Source: an uncultured bacterium
GTDB taxonomy: Bacteria; Planctomycetota; UBA1135; GCA-002686595
Direction: 5' to 3'
Assembly: GCA_937896235.1 (NCBI GenBank)
Contig: CALBMX010000075.1
Location: 32,042-96,041, forward strand
Length of the DNA stretch: 64,000 bases
Shown here: in pieces, positions 36,151 to 46,103 of the stretch
How positions within the stretch are numbered: the first letter of the stretch is position 1
How the letters are laid out: every line of letters starts with the position of its first letter
Translations under genes and position numbers: made by a program
The notes under the pieces: model-generated
What the model was told of the DNA's origin: nothing
Database searches by the model: none
Seen by the model: only the letters and a program-made list of their open reading frames with translations

Positions 36151-36710
36151 GCTTCCGAGCCTCCGTCTTGACTGCTTAGCTGAGCGCCATGGCGCTCACC
36201 GTTGCGCTCGCGCTTGGCGAGTAACATCACACCGACGAGGGTGGCAAGCAGCAAGAGTGACGCGGCCTCGAAAGGCAGCATGTACTTGCTGAATAGCACC
36301 TCGGCAAGCAAAGTCATGTTGTCGAGATTGCCATCGTGTGAGATGGTGTCGACAGGTGCAAAATTCCCATTGGCGGCGATTAGTCCTGAGACGGTAAGCC
36401 CTGCAAAAACTGCAAGGCTTCCCAAGATACGACCGTTAAAAAGGCCCATCCATACGGATTGACTCTCCTCACGATCGGTCAAGTTCAGGAGCATCACCAC
36501 AAAGATGAACAGCACCATGATCGCTCCGGCATAGACCAAAATCTGCGCGGCTGCCAGAAACTGGAAGCCGGCCAGAAGATAGATCGCAGCCACGGCCACA
36601 AAGGACCCGAGCAGGTTCAGCACGCTCTGCATCGGGTTTCGTGAGATCACGACACCCAAGGCACAGAGTACGGCGATCGCGCTTAGCGCGTAGAAGAGGA
36701 GGCTTGCCAC
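36147..36710 (-). CDS. nuoJ: NADH-quinone oxidoreductase subunit J
   Basis: RNPMQSVLNLLGSFVAVAAIYLLAGFQFLAAAQILVYAGAIMVLFIFVVMLLNL. Confidence 0.95.
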   Translation of the reverse strand: MASLLFYALSAIAVLCALGVVISRNPMQSVLNLLGSFVAVAAIYLLAGFQFLAAAQILVYAGAIMVLFIFVVMLLNLTDREESQSVWMGLFNGRILGSLAVFAGLTVSGLIAANGNFAPVDTISHDGNLDNMTLLAEVLFSKYMLPFEAASLLLLATLVGVMLLAKRERNGERHGAQLSSQDGGSEA

Positions 36711-37243
36711 CTTTCGTTCACCTTGTAGATATAGTCGATACGGGGACGGAGCGTAGACACAGGCCTTTTGAGCTTGTCCAGTCCGTAGATAAGGTCCTTG
36801 CGGGTGAAATCCGCAAGTTCGAGCTCGTCGCTCATAAAAATGGCGTCCTTCGGGCAGGCTTCCTCACAGAAGCCGCACAGGATGCAGCGAAGCATGTCGA
36901 TCTCGAACTCTTTCGGTTCGCGCTCGATGAACTTCTCCGTGACGTCACCCGCGATGGTGATCGCGTTGCGGTCGGTGTCCTGGCCATCAATCGTAATGGC
37001 ATAAGCGGGGCAAGCTGCCTCGCACAAGCCACACGAGACGCAACGGATAGATCCGTCTTCGTCGTTTGTTGCCAGACGTGGCTGACCACGCGTCACCTCG
37101 TCGGTGGGTAAGGGCTCTTCCGGATACTGGCGTGTCACCGCCGGCTTAAACATGGCCCGGAAAGTCATGGACATGCCCCTGAAGATCTCGGGTAGGTAGA
37201 GCCTTTCAGAGAGGCTTAACTCTTTGCGCTTGACAATAACCAT
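36683..37243 (-). CDS. nuoI: NADH-quinone oxidoreductase subunit I (2x[4Fe-4S])
   Basis: CVSCGLCEAACP and CILCGFCEEACP. Confidence 0.95.
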   Translation of the reverse strand: MVIVKRKELSLSERLYLPEIFRGMSMTFRAMFKPAVTRQYPEEPLPTDEVTRGQPRLATNDEDGSIRCVSCGLCEAACPAYAITIDGQDTDRNAITIAGDVTEKFIEREPKEFEIDMLRCILCGFCEEACPKDAIFMSDELELADFTRKDLIYGLDKLKRPVSTLRPRIDYIYKVNERWQASSSTR

Positions 37244-37246
37244 GGC

Positions 37247-38266
37247 TTAGAGGATCCCCGCAGAGACAAGGCCGCCCGTGATGAGCAGGTTTACTAGGGC
37301 GACTGGCAAGAAGACTTTCCAACCAAGGCCCATGAGCTGATCAAAGCGGAAGCGCGGGATCGTCCAGCGCACCCAGATGAACAAGAAGAGGAAGGCCACC
37401 ACTTTGGAGACCATTGCGCCGACCTGGATGAACCAAGGAGCGTCTTCCCAGAAGGGAACTTCGAAGCCGCCGAGGAAGAACACCACAGTCATGCAGCACA
37501 TGACGAAGATGGCACAGTACTCGCCCAAGAAGAACAATGCGAAGCGCATCGAGCTGTACTCGGTGTGGAAACCGCCGACCAGCTCGGGCTCGCACTCGGC
37601 AAAGTCAAATGGGTGGCGGTTGGTCTCGGCAAACGTCGCGATCAAGAACAACATGAAGGCGACGGGCTGGCTGAAGATGTTCCAGTTCCAAAGAGGACCC
37701 GCTTGCAGGGAAGCAATCTCGGTCATGTTGAAGCTACCCGACATCACAACGATCGCCATGATAGAGAGGATCATTGCCAGCTCGTAGCTGACCATCTGCG
37801 CAGAAGCGCGAATGGCGCCCAGCAGGGAGAACTTGGAGTTCGAGGCCCAACCACCCAAGATAATCCCGTAGATCGACAACCCGGAGAAAGCCAGGACGTA
37901 CAGGACGCCGATGTCGAGGTCGGCGATCGCAAGTGGACCGCTATCCTTGTAAAGGGGACTCTCTGCTGCGAAGGGGATCACAGCGACGCCCATCATGGCG
38001 GGCATCGCAGAAAGCGCGGGGGCCATGCGGAACATCCACTTGTTGGCGCTATCGGGAACGAGCTCCTCTTTGAAGATGAACTTCACGCCGTCCGCTAGGG
38101 GCTGCAAAATGCCCCAGGGGCCCACCCGGTTCGGGCCGTGGCGAAACTGAATCCAAGCCGAGACTTTCCGCTCGGCGAGAGTAGTCAGCGCAGCAATAAC
38201 GATCATCCCGCCGTAAATGCAGGTGATCTTCACAACGATGACTGCGATAGTGATGAGCATATCCAT
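37247..38266 (-). CDS. nuoH: NADH-quinone oxidoreductase subunit H
   Basis: ERKVSAWIQFRHGPNRVGPWGILQPLADGVKFIFKEE; ETNRHPFDFAECEPELVGGFHTEYSSMRFALFFLGEY. Confidence 0.96.
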   Translation of the reverse strand: MDMLITIAVIVVKITCIYGGMIVIAALTTLAERKVSAWIQFRHGPNRVGPWGILQPLADGVKFIFKEELVPDSANKWMFRMAPALSAMPAMMGVAVIPFAAESPLYKDSGPLAIADLDIGVLYVLAFSGLSIYGIILGGWASNSKFSLLGAIRASAQMVSYELAMILSIMAIVVMSGSFNMTEIASLQAGPLWNWNIFSQPVAFMLFLIATFAETNRHPFDFAECEPELVGGFHTEYSSMRFALFFLGEYCAIFVMCCMTVVFFLGGFEVPFWEDAPWFIQVGAMVSKVVAFLFLFIWVRWTIPRFRFDQLMGLGWKVFLPVALVNLLITGGLVSAGIL

Positions 38267-39705
38267 CAGACGCTAGCCCCCGCGCGGGAAAGGCTCTTCG
38301 TGAGCTCCACGAGGCTGCGCTCGAGGGGCTGAACACTTGCGGGAATCGGACGGGCGATGGTCAAGCGCCCGATGTGACCATCGACGTTGATCCATGTACC
38401 GGCCTTCTCGACATAGAAGGGAATCGAGATGCAAGCCTCGACACCCGAAGCCAAACAGGCGGCCGTGTCCAAGGTGACCAGCTTCGTGCTGCCAAGGGAG
38501 TTGCCCGCGAGGAGCTTGAGAATGCGCTCCCCCACAAGAATCGCTGCGTCCGCACCCGTAACTCTCGTCGCGGCATCGGCAGGTGAGATCGCCTTGAAGC
38601 CAGCTTGCTCGAGACCGTTGCGGTTCGGGCAGGGATCGCCGGTATGCAAGAGGTCGTCCTTCAGTTCGTTGGGGTCAGGAGACACAAACAGGAGCTCAGC
38701 CCCGACCGCTTCGCCTAAGACCTTGACCTCGGCCGCTTCCTCAACCGTCAAAAATGGCGAGGCGAGCAATGCCGTCTTCGAAGAGCTGGCGAGAACGCCC
38801 GCCGCATGGCGAATAGCTTCGCCCGTGGTAACGCCCATCAGGTCGTCACCACTGGCGATCAAGCCGCCCGTCAAGCGCTCGGCGTCATTGACCTCGGGGA
38901 AGCTGAAGCGCCCCGTATCACACATCCACCACTGGTTGACATCAGGATTAAACACTGGGCGGATGCGCTTGACATCGCCACGGCGCAGGACCTCGACGCT
39001 GATTGAACAACCGCGGCTGCACTCGGCACAAGTCGAGCTCGACTTCTCCAAGTTCCACACACGCGCCTGGAAGCGGAAAGGCTTCAAGGTCAATGCGCCG
39101 ACCGGGCAGACGTCTGCCAAGTTGCCTTGGTAGTTGCCCGTCAATGGGCGACCCGCGAAGGTCGTGATGTAGGAGTTCGAAGCCAGGCCAGCGTTTGTCA
39201 GCTCGGGCTTCTTCGTGACCTCTTCCTGGAAGCGGACGCAGCGCGTGCAAAGGATGCACCGCTCCTGGTCCAGCATGATGACCTCACCGAGATCAACGCG
39301 CTTCTCCAAGGTTGCCCGTGGTTCAGTCGAGCGACTTGCCGCTTGCTGCTCCTGGAAGGAGTAATCCTGAAGCGTGCACTCGCCGGCCTTATCGCAAATC
39401 GGGCAGTCCAGCGGGTGGTTCTTCAAGAGGAACTCGAGGCACTCGCGACGCGCGTCGTGTGCTCCAGCAGCCTCGGTGTTGACAACCATGCCCTCGGTGA
39501 CTTGCGTTCGGCAAGCAGCCATGACACGCGCCGGGCGCCCCCCTTCAGAGACCTCCACTTGGCAGATGCGGCACGAACCCACGGGTTCGAGTCCGGGGTG
39601 ATAACAGTAGCGCGGAACGTCGATTCCAGCCGTGTCGCAAGCCGCAATCAGCGGTTTGCTAGCATCGACTTCGAGTTCGCGCCCGTTGAGAGTGATCTTG
39701 GTCAC
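38266..39705 (-). CDS. nuoG: NADH-quinone oxidoreductase subunit G, short form
   Basis: GTG start overlapping the nuoF stop. Fe-S motifs: CRICQVEV, CPICDKAGECTLQ, CILCTRC, CAECSRGC...C. About 480 aa only. Confidence 0.9.
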   Translation of the reverse strand: MTKITLNGRELEVDASKPLIAACDTAGIDVPRYCYHPGLEPVGSCRICQVEVSEGGRPARVMAACRTQVTEGMVVNTEAAGAHDARRECLEFLLKNHPLDCPICDKAGECTLQDYSFQEQQAASRSTEPRATLEKRVDLGEVIMLDQERCILCTRCVRFQEEVTKKPELTNAGLASNSYITTFAGRPLTGNYQGNLADVCPVGALTLKPFRFQARVWNLEKSSSTCAECSRGCSISVEVLRRGDVKRIRPVFNPDVNQWWMCDTGRFSFPEVNDAERLTGGLIASGDDLMGVTTGEAIRHAAGVLASSSKTALLASPFLTVEEAAEVKVLGEAVGAELLFVSPDPNELKDDLLHTGDPCPNRNGLEQAGFKAISPADAATRVTGADAAILVGERILKLLAGNSLGSTKLVTLDTAACLASGVEACISIPFYVEKAGTWINVDGHIGRLTIARPIPASVQPLERSLVELTKSLSRAGASV

Positions 39706-41057
39706 GCCTGGGCCTCCGCCTTTTCCGTAGCAGGTGCGTCGTGGGAGTGGCCCGCGGCGCACTTACCCGTTTTGTTGATCTTGCAGCCACCATCGCGAAT
39801 GTGCTCTTCGAGGTCCGCGCGGAAGTGCTTGATCATTTGATGCGCGGGGATGGCGGCCGCATCTGCAAGTGCGCAGATCGTTTTACCTGGTGCCATTCCG
39901 TTGCCGATACTCGTGAGCAAATCGATGTCGCCCTCGCGACCTTGGCCTTCTTCGATTCGCTTGAAAATTTGATGCAGCCACTGACAACCCTCACGACATT
40001 GTGAGCATTGCCCACAAGTCTCGTGGTCGTAGAAGCGCGCAATGATCTGCATCGCGCGAACGACACATTGGGTGTCGTCCAGCATGATCATCGCAGCCGT
40101 TCCCAACATGGTGCCGGCGGCTTTAACCGAGTCGTGATCCATAGCGACGTCGACTGTCGAGCCGGGCATCATGCCCGTCGACGAGCCACCCGTGAACCAC
40201 GCCTTGAGTTGGCGGCCTTCGCTGACTCCGCCAGCAAAGTGATCGGCTTCGAGCAGGACCTTAGCGTTGGTGCCAAGGGGAGCTTCGTAGACGCCAGGTT
40301 TGTTCACGTTTCCGCTAATCCCGACAAGGAAGTTACCGGGACTGGCTTCCGACCCCATGGTCCGGAACCACTTGGAACCTTTTTCGACAATAAACGGGAC
40401 GTTAAAAATCGTCTCGACGTTGTTTACGGTCGTCGGCTGGCCCCAAAGGCCAAATCCAGCGGGAAACGGAGGCTTGGGCCGAGGGTGTCCACGCTTGCCT
40501 TCGAGGCTCTCCATCATGCCGGTCTCTTCACCGCAGATGTAGGCGCCAGCGCCCTTGTGCATGTGGATTTCGCAGTTGAAACCGGTGCCCAAGATGTTCT
40601 TGCCGATGAGGCCCGCCGCGCGCGCCTCGACAATCGCAGCAGCCGTGCGGTCGTACTGGTGACGATACTCGCCACGCACGTAGATGTAGGACGCTTCGCA
40701 CTTCATCGCGTAGCACGCGAGAAGGATGCCCTCGAGCAACCCGTGCGGATCCTCATCCATGATGATGCGGTCTTTGCAGGTGCCGGGCTCGGACTCGTCC
40801 GCGTTAATAGCGAGGTAGCGGCTGCGGGGATCTTTTGCCGGGTCGGGCATAAAGGTCCACTTCAAACCGGTCGGGAAGCCAGCGCCTCCGCGGCCGCGAA
40901 GACCCGATGCCTTGACGACTTCGATCACTTCGGCGGGCTGCATCTCCTTGAGAGCGCGCTCAAGAGTGGCGTAGCCGCCGTTCTTCTTAAAAGCGGCCAG
41001 CGTATGGCTGTCCTCACCGGTCATGCGGCTTGTCAGATACTTTTCGAAACCGCTCAT
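39702..41057 (-). CDS. nuoF: NADH-quinone oxidoreductase subunit F
   Basis: GLRGRGGAGFPTGLKW (NADH site), GAGAYICGEETGM, ETCGQCSQCREG. Confidence 0.96.
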   Translation of the reverse strand: MSGFEKYLTSRMTGEDSHTLAAFKKNGGYATLERALKEMQPAEVIEVVKASGLRGRGGAGFPTGLKWTFMPDPAKDPRSRYLAINADESEPGTCKDRIIMDEDPHGLLEGILLACYAMKCEASYIYVRGEYRHQYDRTAAAIVEARAAGLIGKNILGTGFNCEIHMHKGAGAYICGEETGMMESLEGKRGHPRPKPPFPAGFGLWGQPTTVNNVETIFNVPFIVEKGSKWFRTMGSEASPGNFLVGISGNVNKPGVYEAPLGTNAKVLLEADHFAGGVSEGRQLKAWFTGGSSTGMMPGSTVDVAMDHDSVKAAGTMLGTAAMIMLDDTQCVVRAMQIIARFYDHETCGQCSQCREGCQWLHQIFKRIEEGQGREGDIDLLTSIGNGMAPGKTICALADAAAIPAHQMIKHFRADLEEHIRDGGCKINKTGKCAAGHSHDAPATEKAEAQA

Positions 41058-41524
41058 TTGCAGCCTCCGATCAGGCGCTCAAGTTCATCGAGCGTCAGGT
41101 TTTCGTGGAAGTTGTCATTGAGGTCGATCATCGGAGCCGTTGTGCAGCAACCCTGACATTCGACGACTTCGAGGGTGAAGCGACCATCGGCGCTTGTTCC
41201 GTGTACCTCTGCGCCCGTCAACTCTTTTGCGCGCTGGAGGACTGCCGCAGCGCCTCGCAAATCACAGGAAATGTTATGGCAAACCTTGACCACATTTGTG
41301 CCGCGCGGGGTCAGGCGAAACATGGGGTAGAAAGAGGCAACCCCGTAGACCTCGACCGGCTCGATGCCGAAGAAGTCCGCGAGGTCTTCCATGATTTCAG
41401 GAGTGACCCAGCCACCGAGCTCTTCCTGACAGCGGTGCAGGGCAGGGATCAGACCTGCGCGGCTCTCGGGGTAGTGCGAAATGAGTTCCGTGAACTCGGC
41501 TTTCAATTTATCAGGGAGTGCCAT
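41054..41524 (-). CDS. nuoE: NADH-quinone oxidoreductase subunit E
   Basis: VKVCHNISCDLRGA...VECQGCCTTAPMIDLND, [2Fe-2S] thioredoxin-like. Confidence 0.95.
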   Translation of the reverse strand: MALPDKLKAEFTELISHYPESRAGLIPALHRCQEELGGWVTPEIMEDLADFFGIEPVEVYGVASFYPMFRLTPRGTNVVKVCHNISCDLRGAAAVLQRAKELTGAEVHGTSADGRFTLEVVECQGCCTTAPMIDLNDNFHENLTLDELERLIGGCK

Positions 41525-42759
41525 TAGCGATCCACCTCGCCCATAACGAAGTCCAGGGAGCCGATGATTGCGACAACGTCCGACAGCAGACGGCCTTCGG
41601 CAAGAAGAGGGATAGCCTGCACATTCATGAGGCCGGGCGCGCGAATGTGCAAACGCACGGGTGACGCGGTGCCATCACTGACTGCAAAGAAGCCGAGCTC
41701 GCCTTTTGCGGCCTCGACACATGCGTAAGCCTCGCCCTTCGGCAAGCGCAAGTCGGTCACGATCTTGAACTGGTGAATCAGCTCTTCCATCGACTCCATC
41801 ACCTTGCCCCGGGGGGGCAACACGTAGCGGCGGTCTTCGGCGAGAACGTCCTGCCCTTTCGTATGCGCAAGGCGATCCAGCGCTTGGCGTGCGATGCGGC
41901 ACGATTGGCGCATCTCCTCGACGCGAACCATGTAGCGGTCGTAGCAGTCCCCCACGGTTCCGATGGGGATGTCAAAATCGTAGGTCTCATAGCCACAATA
42001 GGGTTCGTTCTTGCGCAGGTCCCACTCGACGCCTGAGCCGCGGAGGTTCGGCCCCGTAAGGCTCCAAGCGCGCGCCTGGTCAGGGGTCAAGACGCCGACT
42101 TCGCGGTTGCGGTCGTACCAAATGCGGTTGCCGGTCAGCATTTTCTCAAACTCGTCAACGCGAGCCGGGAACTGGTCCAAGAACTCCCGCATCATGCCCT
42201 CAACCTTCTCGTCCACATCGGCGTAGACACCACCGATACGAACGTAGGTGTTGTTCATCCGGTGTCCGGTATAGGCGTCCAAAATCGAGTAGATGTTCTC
42301 ACGCTCTTTGAACGTGTTGAAGAACATCGTGATTGCGCCGAGGTCGATCGAAGACGTTCCGAGGTAGATAAGGTGCGCCGCGATACGGCTAATCTCCATC
42401 AGGAGAACGCGAATCTCTTGCGCCCGCTGGGGAATCTCCATATCGGCCAGCTTCTCCAGCGACATCGCGTAGGCGACGTTGTTGATCAGCGGCTGCACGT
42501 AATCCAAGCGGTCGGTATGCGGGAAGAACTTGGCCCAACCGAGGCCCTCACAGGCCTTCTCTTTGCCGCGGTGAAGGAACCCCAAATCGGGGACAACCTT
42601 CACCATCGTCTCGCCATCGAGATCGACAGCGAGGCGCAACACACCGTGTGTGGCGGGGTGCTGTGGGCCGATGTTGACCTCCATCAGCTCGCCGTGAATC
42701 GGGTCGTCCGGATCGACCTGGGCAAACCCCGGGCGATAGTCCATGTACTTGGTAGCCAT
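41524..42759 (-). CDS. nuoD: NADH-quinone oxidoreductase subunit D
   Basis: NIGPQHPATHGVLRLAVDLDGE...LGFLHRGKEKACEG...SLDFVMGEVDR. Confidence 0.97.
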   Translation of the reverse strand: MATKYMDYRPGFAQVDPDDPIHGELMEVNIGPQHPATHGVLRLAVDLDGETMVKVVPDLGFLHRGKEKACEGLGWAKFFPHTDRLDYVQPLINNVAYAMSLEKLADMEIPQRAQEIRVLLMEISRIAAHLIYLGTSSIDLGAITMFFNTFKERENIYSILDAYTGHRMNNTYVRIGGVYADVDEKVEGMMREFLDQFPARVDEFEKMLTGNRIWYDRNREVGVLTPDQARAWSLTGPNLRGSGVEWDLRKNEPYCGYETYDFDIPIGTVGDCYDRYMVRVEEMRQSCRIARQALDRLAHTKGQDVLAEDRRYVLPPRGKVMESMEELIHQFKIVTDLRLPKGEAYACVEAAKGELGFFAVSDGTASPVRLHIRAPGLMNVQAIPLLAEGRLLSDVVAIIGSLDFVMGEVDR

Positions 42760-43310
42760 TACTTACGTGCCTCTTTTTCCGCGAACGCCGCGCGACGATC
42801 CTGGTCCCACTTCTGGTAGAGCCTGTCGGGCTCGATACCAATGTGCGGGAAGTCCTTGCGCAAGGGGTGGTGGTCGAACCCCTCGGGCATCAAGATACGC
42901 CTCAGGTTTTCGTGACCGCTAAATCGAACTCCGAACATGTCGAAACACTCGCGTTCAGAGAAGGCCGTGCCCGGCCATAGGTCCGTGATCGTCGCCACTT
43001 CAGGATCATCGCCCGTGGTCATCGCCCTCACGCGCACGCGCTCGGTATGCTCCATGGAGATAAACTGGTAGACCATCTCAAAGCGCTGCTCGCTGGCCAC
43101 GCCATGGTCCACTGCGGTCACGAAAGTGTTGCTCTCGAACCCGCCCTCACGGAGAAGGAGCTCACAAACAGGATGAATCAGCTCGGGTGCTATCAGCACC
43201 AGGGCCATCCCGTCGGTAGCTTCGGTCACGGTGCACTCCAAACCCTTCAAAAGGCCTGCAATGCGGGATTGGGTCGCGTTTCCGGCGACTTGATTGTTCT
43301 CGTCAGTCAT
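42759..43310 (-). CDS. nuoC: NADH-quinone oxidoreductase subunit C
   Basis: WPGTAFSERECFDMFGVRFSGHENLRRILMPEGFDHHPLRKDFP. Confidence 0.95.
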   Translation of the reverse strand: MTDENNQVAGNATQSRIAGLLKGLECTVTEATDGMALVLIAPELIHPVCELLLREGGFESNTFVTAVDHGVASEQRFEMVYQFISMEHTERVRVRAMTTGDDPEVATITDLWPGTAFSERECFDMFGVRFSGHENLRRILMPEGFDHHPLRKDFPHIGIEPDRLYQKWDQDRRAAFAEKEARK

Positions 43311-43322
43311 CTCAAGAGCTCC

Positions 43323-43925
43323 TTAGATGTCGTCGCCCAATAGGGCGCCGGGCTTCTTCTTCTTGACGACCGTGCGGTTCGGTTGGCGCTCGGCAGTGCC
43401 CGTACCCGTGTCGTGATAATCGGGAATGCCTTCGAGCAGATCCCGCACGGGCCGCTCGAACTGAATCCGCTCTTGCAGCTTGATGATCGAGTCGATCACC
43501 GCATCGGGGCGCGGCGGGCAGCCTGGCACGTAGACGTCGACAGGCATAATCGAATCGATACCCTGCACAACGGAGTACGTGTCGTACATGCCACCAGTCG
43601 AGGCGCATACCCCCATGCTCATCACCCACTTGGGCTCGGGCATTTGGTCGTATACGAGGCGCACGGCCTGTGCCATTTTCCACGTCAACGTGCCAGCCAC
43701 GACAAGCAGGTCGCACTGGCGCGGAGTGAATCGCGCGGCCTCTGCACCGAAGCGCGCTAGGTCGAACTTGGGGCCAAACATGGCCATAAGCTCAATACCG
43801 CAGCACGAGAGCCCAAGGGGCATCGGCCAGAGGCTGTTCTTGCGGGCCCAGTTCACGACCCAGTCTAAATTCGTCGCCGCAAAGCTATCGCTAAACGGTG
43901 CTTCTGTCAGGCTTACCTGTCCCAT
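43323..43925 (-). CDS. nuoB: NADH-quinone oxidoreductase subunit B
   Basis: [10 protein letters not shown]...[11 protein letters not shown]...[20 protein letters not shown]...[13 protein letters not shown]. Confidence 0.96.
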   Translation of the reverse strand: MGQVSLTEAPFSDSFAATNLDWVVNWARKNSLWPMPLGLSCCGIELMAMFGPKFDLARFGAEAARFTPRQCDLLVVAGTLTWKMAQAVRLVYDQMPEPKWVMSMGVCASTGGMYDTYSVVQGIDSIMPVDVYVPGCPPRPDAVIDSIIKLQERIQFERPVRDLLEGIPDYHDTGTGTAERQPNRTVVKKKKPGALLGDDI

Positions 43926-44287
43926 GTCAGTCCTCCTTTGCGCCAAACGTAGGCGAGTCCAAGTCCAAGAACCACGGAAAAAGCCAGCACCTCCTTGAAA
44001 ACAACAGCCCCCACTCCCGCAGCGGTCATCGACTTCGCAGCAACCGCCCAGGGCAGAAGCATGAGCGACTCGACATCAAACAAGATGAAGAGAACAGCCA
44101 CGAGATAGAAGTGAATCGACAGTCGCATGCGCGCGGTGCCCGTAGGGGCCATTCCGCATTCGTATGGATCTGCTTTGCCGACTGCCCGGCGCCGCGCGCC
44201 AAGCAAATCACTTATTAGGAGGTTGACAATGCCGAAGCCCGCCACGGCCGCAACCATGATGAGAATCGGTAGGTAGTCGTTTAGCAT
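43913..44287 (-). CDS. nuoA: NADH-quinone oxidoreductase subunit A
   Basis: [44 protein letters not shown]; start MLNDYLPIL at 44287. Confidence 0.95.
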   Translation of the reverse strand: MLNDYLPILIMVAAVAGFGIVNLLISDLLGARRRAVGKADPYECGMAPTGTARMRLSIHFYLVAVLFILFDVESLMLLPWAVAAKSMTAAGVGAVVFKEVLAFSVVLGLGLAYVWRKGGLTWDR

Positions 44288-44495
44288 GCTGACTCGTCGA
44301 ACCCGTTGAGTTCGAGGCAGATGAGGACTTTGGGGGAGGTTAGATATCCGGAACCCTCGGCCCCGAATTTTGGCGGCGAGTTTACCCCAAGTTAGGCCCC
44401 CAGAACCAGCAAAAGGCCGAACAGTCCTGCCACGAGTTCTAGAAAATCCAGACAACAGCCAAAGCTGCCGCCTATCGAAGTGGCCAAAATCGCAG

Positions 44496-45059
44496 CTATA
44501 TGAAGTTATCGACCTCCCCCATGCTCGGAGGATTTCCTAGTTCCGCACGGGTACTAGCCTCGAATGCGTCCATGAGGCCCCATACTTGACGGCGCTCGTT
44601 TGACGTTAGGCTAGCGCTGATTGCGGGGTAAAAGACTTTGTCTTCCCGAGAGGTGTGGTGGTCGAAAAGGTGCTTGAAGGTGAACCCGCGCTCGATAAGG
44701 AGAAGAGCATCTGGACGCGTCAGCTCCTCTAATTGCTCCAAGCTTTTAAGCTCGACGAAGTAGGTCGCTATAAGCTTCTTGAGTTTTGTGTGCTCTAGCT
44801 TGAAGAACTCGGGATTGCCCCCCTCGATGGATTCTTCGAGCTGTTCGAACAGCGGCATGAGGACCGCCTCCTCGATGGCCGAGTGGACCTCGAGTTCGTA
44901 GCTCAGTCCCTCTAGGCCCATTCTGGCTTCCGCTAGGTCGAGCGCCATGAGACCACATTGATAGCGTTCCAGTAGCGCTTCAAGTCGTTGATGCTCACCT
45001 TGAAAGTGCTCGAGGCCTGGAACGTCGTCTACCTTGCTTTGATCTTTGTTCATGTCCAT
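44496..45059 (-). CDS. Hemerythrin HHE-domain protein
   Basis: FQGEHQRLEALL...EVHSAIEEAVLMPLFEQ...KLEHTKLKKLI...FKHLFDHHTSREDKVFYPAI. Confidence 0.85.
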   Translation of the reverse strand: MDMNKDQSKVDDVPGLEHFQGEHQRLEALLERYQCGLMALDLAEARMGLEGLSYELEVHSAIEEAVLMPLFEQLEESIEGGNPEFFKLEHTKLKKLIATYFVELKSLEQLEELTRPDALLLIERGFTFKHLFDHHTSREDKVFYPAISASLTSNERRQVWGLMDAFEASTRAELGNPPSMGEVDNFI

Positions 45060-45644
45060 GGGGAGGCAATGCCTCAACTTCGAGAGGGGATCTCAACAGC
45101 ATAGCAACAGGCCGTGTGCAGATTATGCGCCCAACTCTTGGACTTAGTGATCGTCCAGCTTTTTGCCGCACCGAACTCGCCGCTGGGAGCGCTCAGTGGT
45201 CGCAAAGCACCTCTAGCCGAGCTCCACGCATCTCTCGGAGCTCCAAGGCCTTTGCCCACCGCGGCGTCCTAGGGACCTCCGGGGCCTCTTCTCACCCCAA
45301 GCGGTCGACATCTCGTGAGCGGGGTCCCACTCTGGCTGAAAGCAGCGGCCCTCCTAGCGAAAGTTGCCGCGGCGAGTGCCTGGAGAGCTCCCCCTGAAAA
45401 CCTTAGAGCACCGAGCTTGGGGCCTCCGGCATCTCCGCGAGGAGCCTTGGGGCGGTCCCTCTGGCCTAAACGGCGGGGGCCCTAAGCGACGCCCGTTGGG
45501 CTCTCCCCTCTCTCCAAAGGGCCGCTCTTGCGCTGGGAATGTACTCGTTTGTGCAGGCGGACTGCCGAGGTTCTCCGCCCAGCGCCGATACGGAGGATCG
45601 GGCTTCCAGCCCAAGAGACCCCGCTAGGACGGCCTAAATTAGGC

Positions 45645-45944
45645 CTACTCCGGATCGAATTCGACTGCGAAACCAGTGTTGTCCATGCTCATGCGCTGCA
45701 CTCGAACCAGTCGCCCTTTGCGGGTTGTGCGTACGCCGCCCTCTTTCATATCAACGGAAACACGCAAGTCGCCTTCAGTAAAAAACAGAACGCCTATCCC
45801 GGAGACGTTTTCGGTGACTCCATCTAGGCTGGCTGTTTCGATGGTTAGGTGAAGCTCTTCGTTCGAATCTTCGCGAACTTGCGCGCGACGTTCGCCCACC
45901 GAGAGGTCCGAGGGGGCCGAGCTAGGGAGATTTTTCGGATTCAT
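45645..45944 (-). CDS. PilZ-domain protein (putative c-di-GMP binding)
   Basis: RxxxR (RAQVR) followed by NxSxxG (NVSGIG); C-terminal GRLVRVQRMSMDNTGFAVEFD. Confidence 0.7.
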   Translation of the reverse strand: MNPKNLPSSAPSDLSVGERRAQVREDSNEELHLTIETASLDGVTENVSGIGVLFFTEGDLRVSVDMKEGGVRTTRKGRLVRVQRMSMDNTGFAVEFDPE

Positions 45945-46103
45945 ACCAATAGGTCGGGGAGAGTTGGGGTTGCTGGACTACAGGGGGAATCGTCCGCTAA
46001 CATCCTCGGCAGCACTTGGCTTGTACTTGAGCCCAACCCGTTCTAGAGTTCGGAGTTTCCCCCTACAGGGCCGACTCCCGCCTGTGGTCTCCCTCTGCTG
46101 AGC

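Noticed and set aside
40008-41156. 382-aa plus-strand ORF
   Set aside because: Antisense to nuoF, which is unambiguous; His/Arg/Val-biased shadow frame.
45078-45644. RNase P RNA / tmRNA / 6S RNA in the orphan GC-rich region
   Set aside because: No conserved signature (e.g. GAGGAAAGTCC for RNase P) on either strand by eye.
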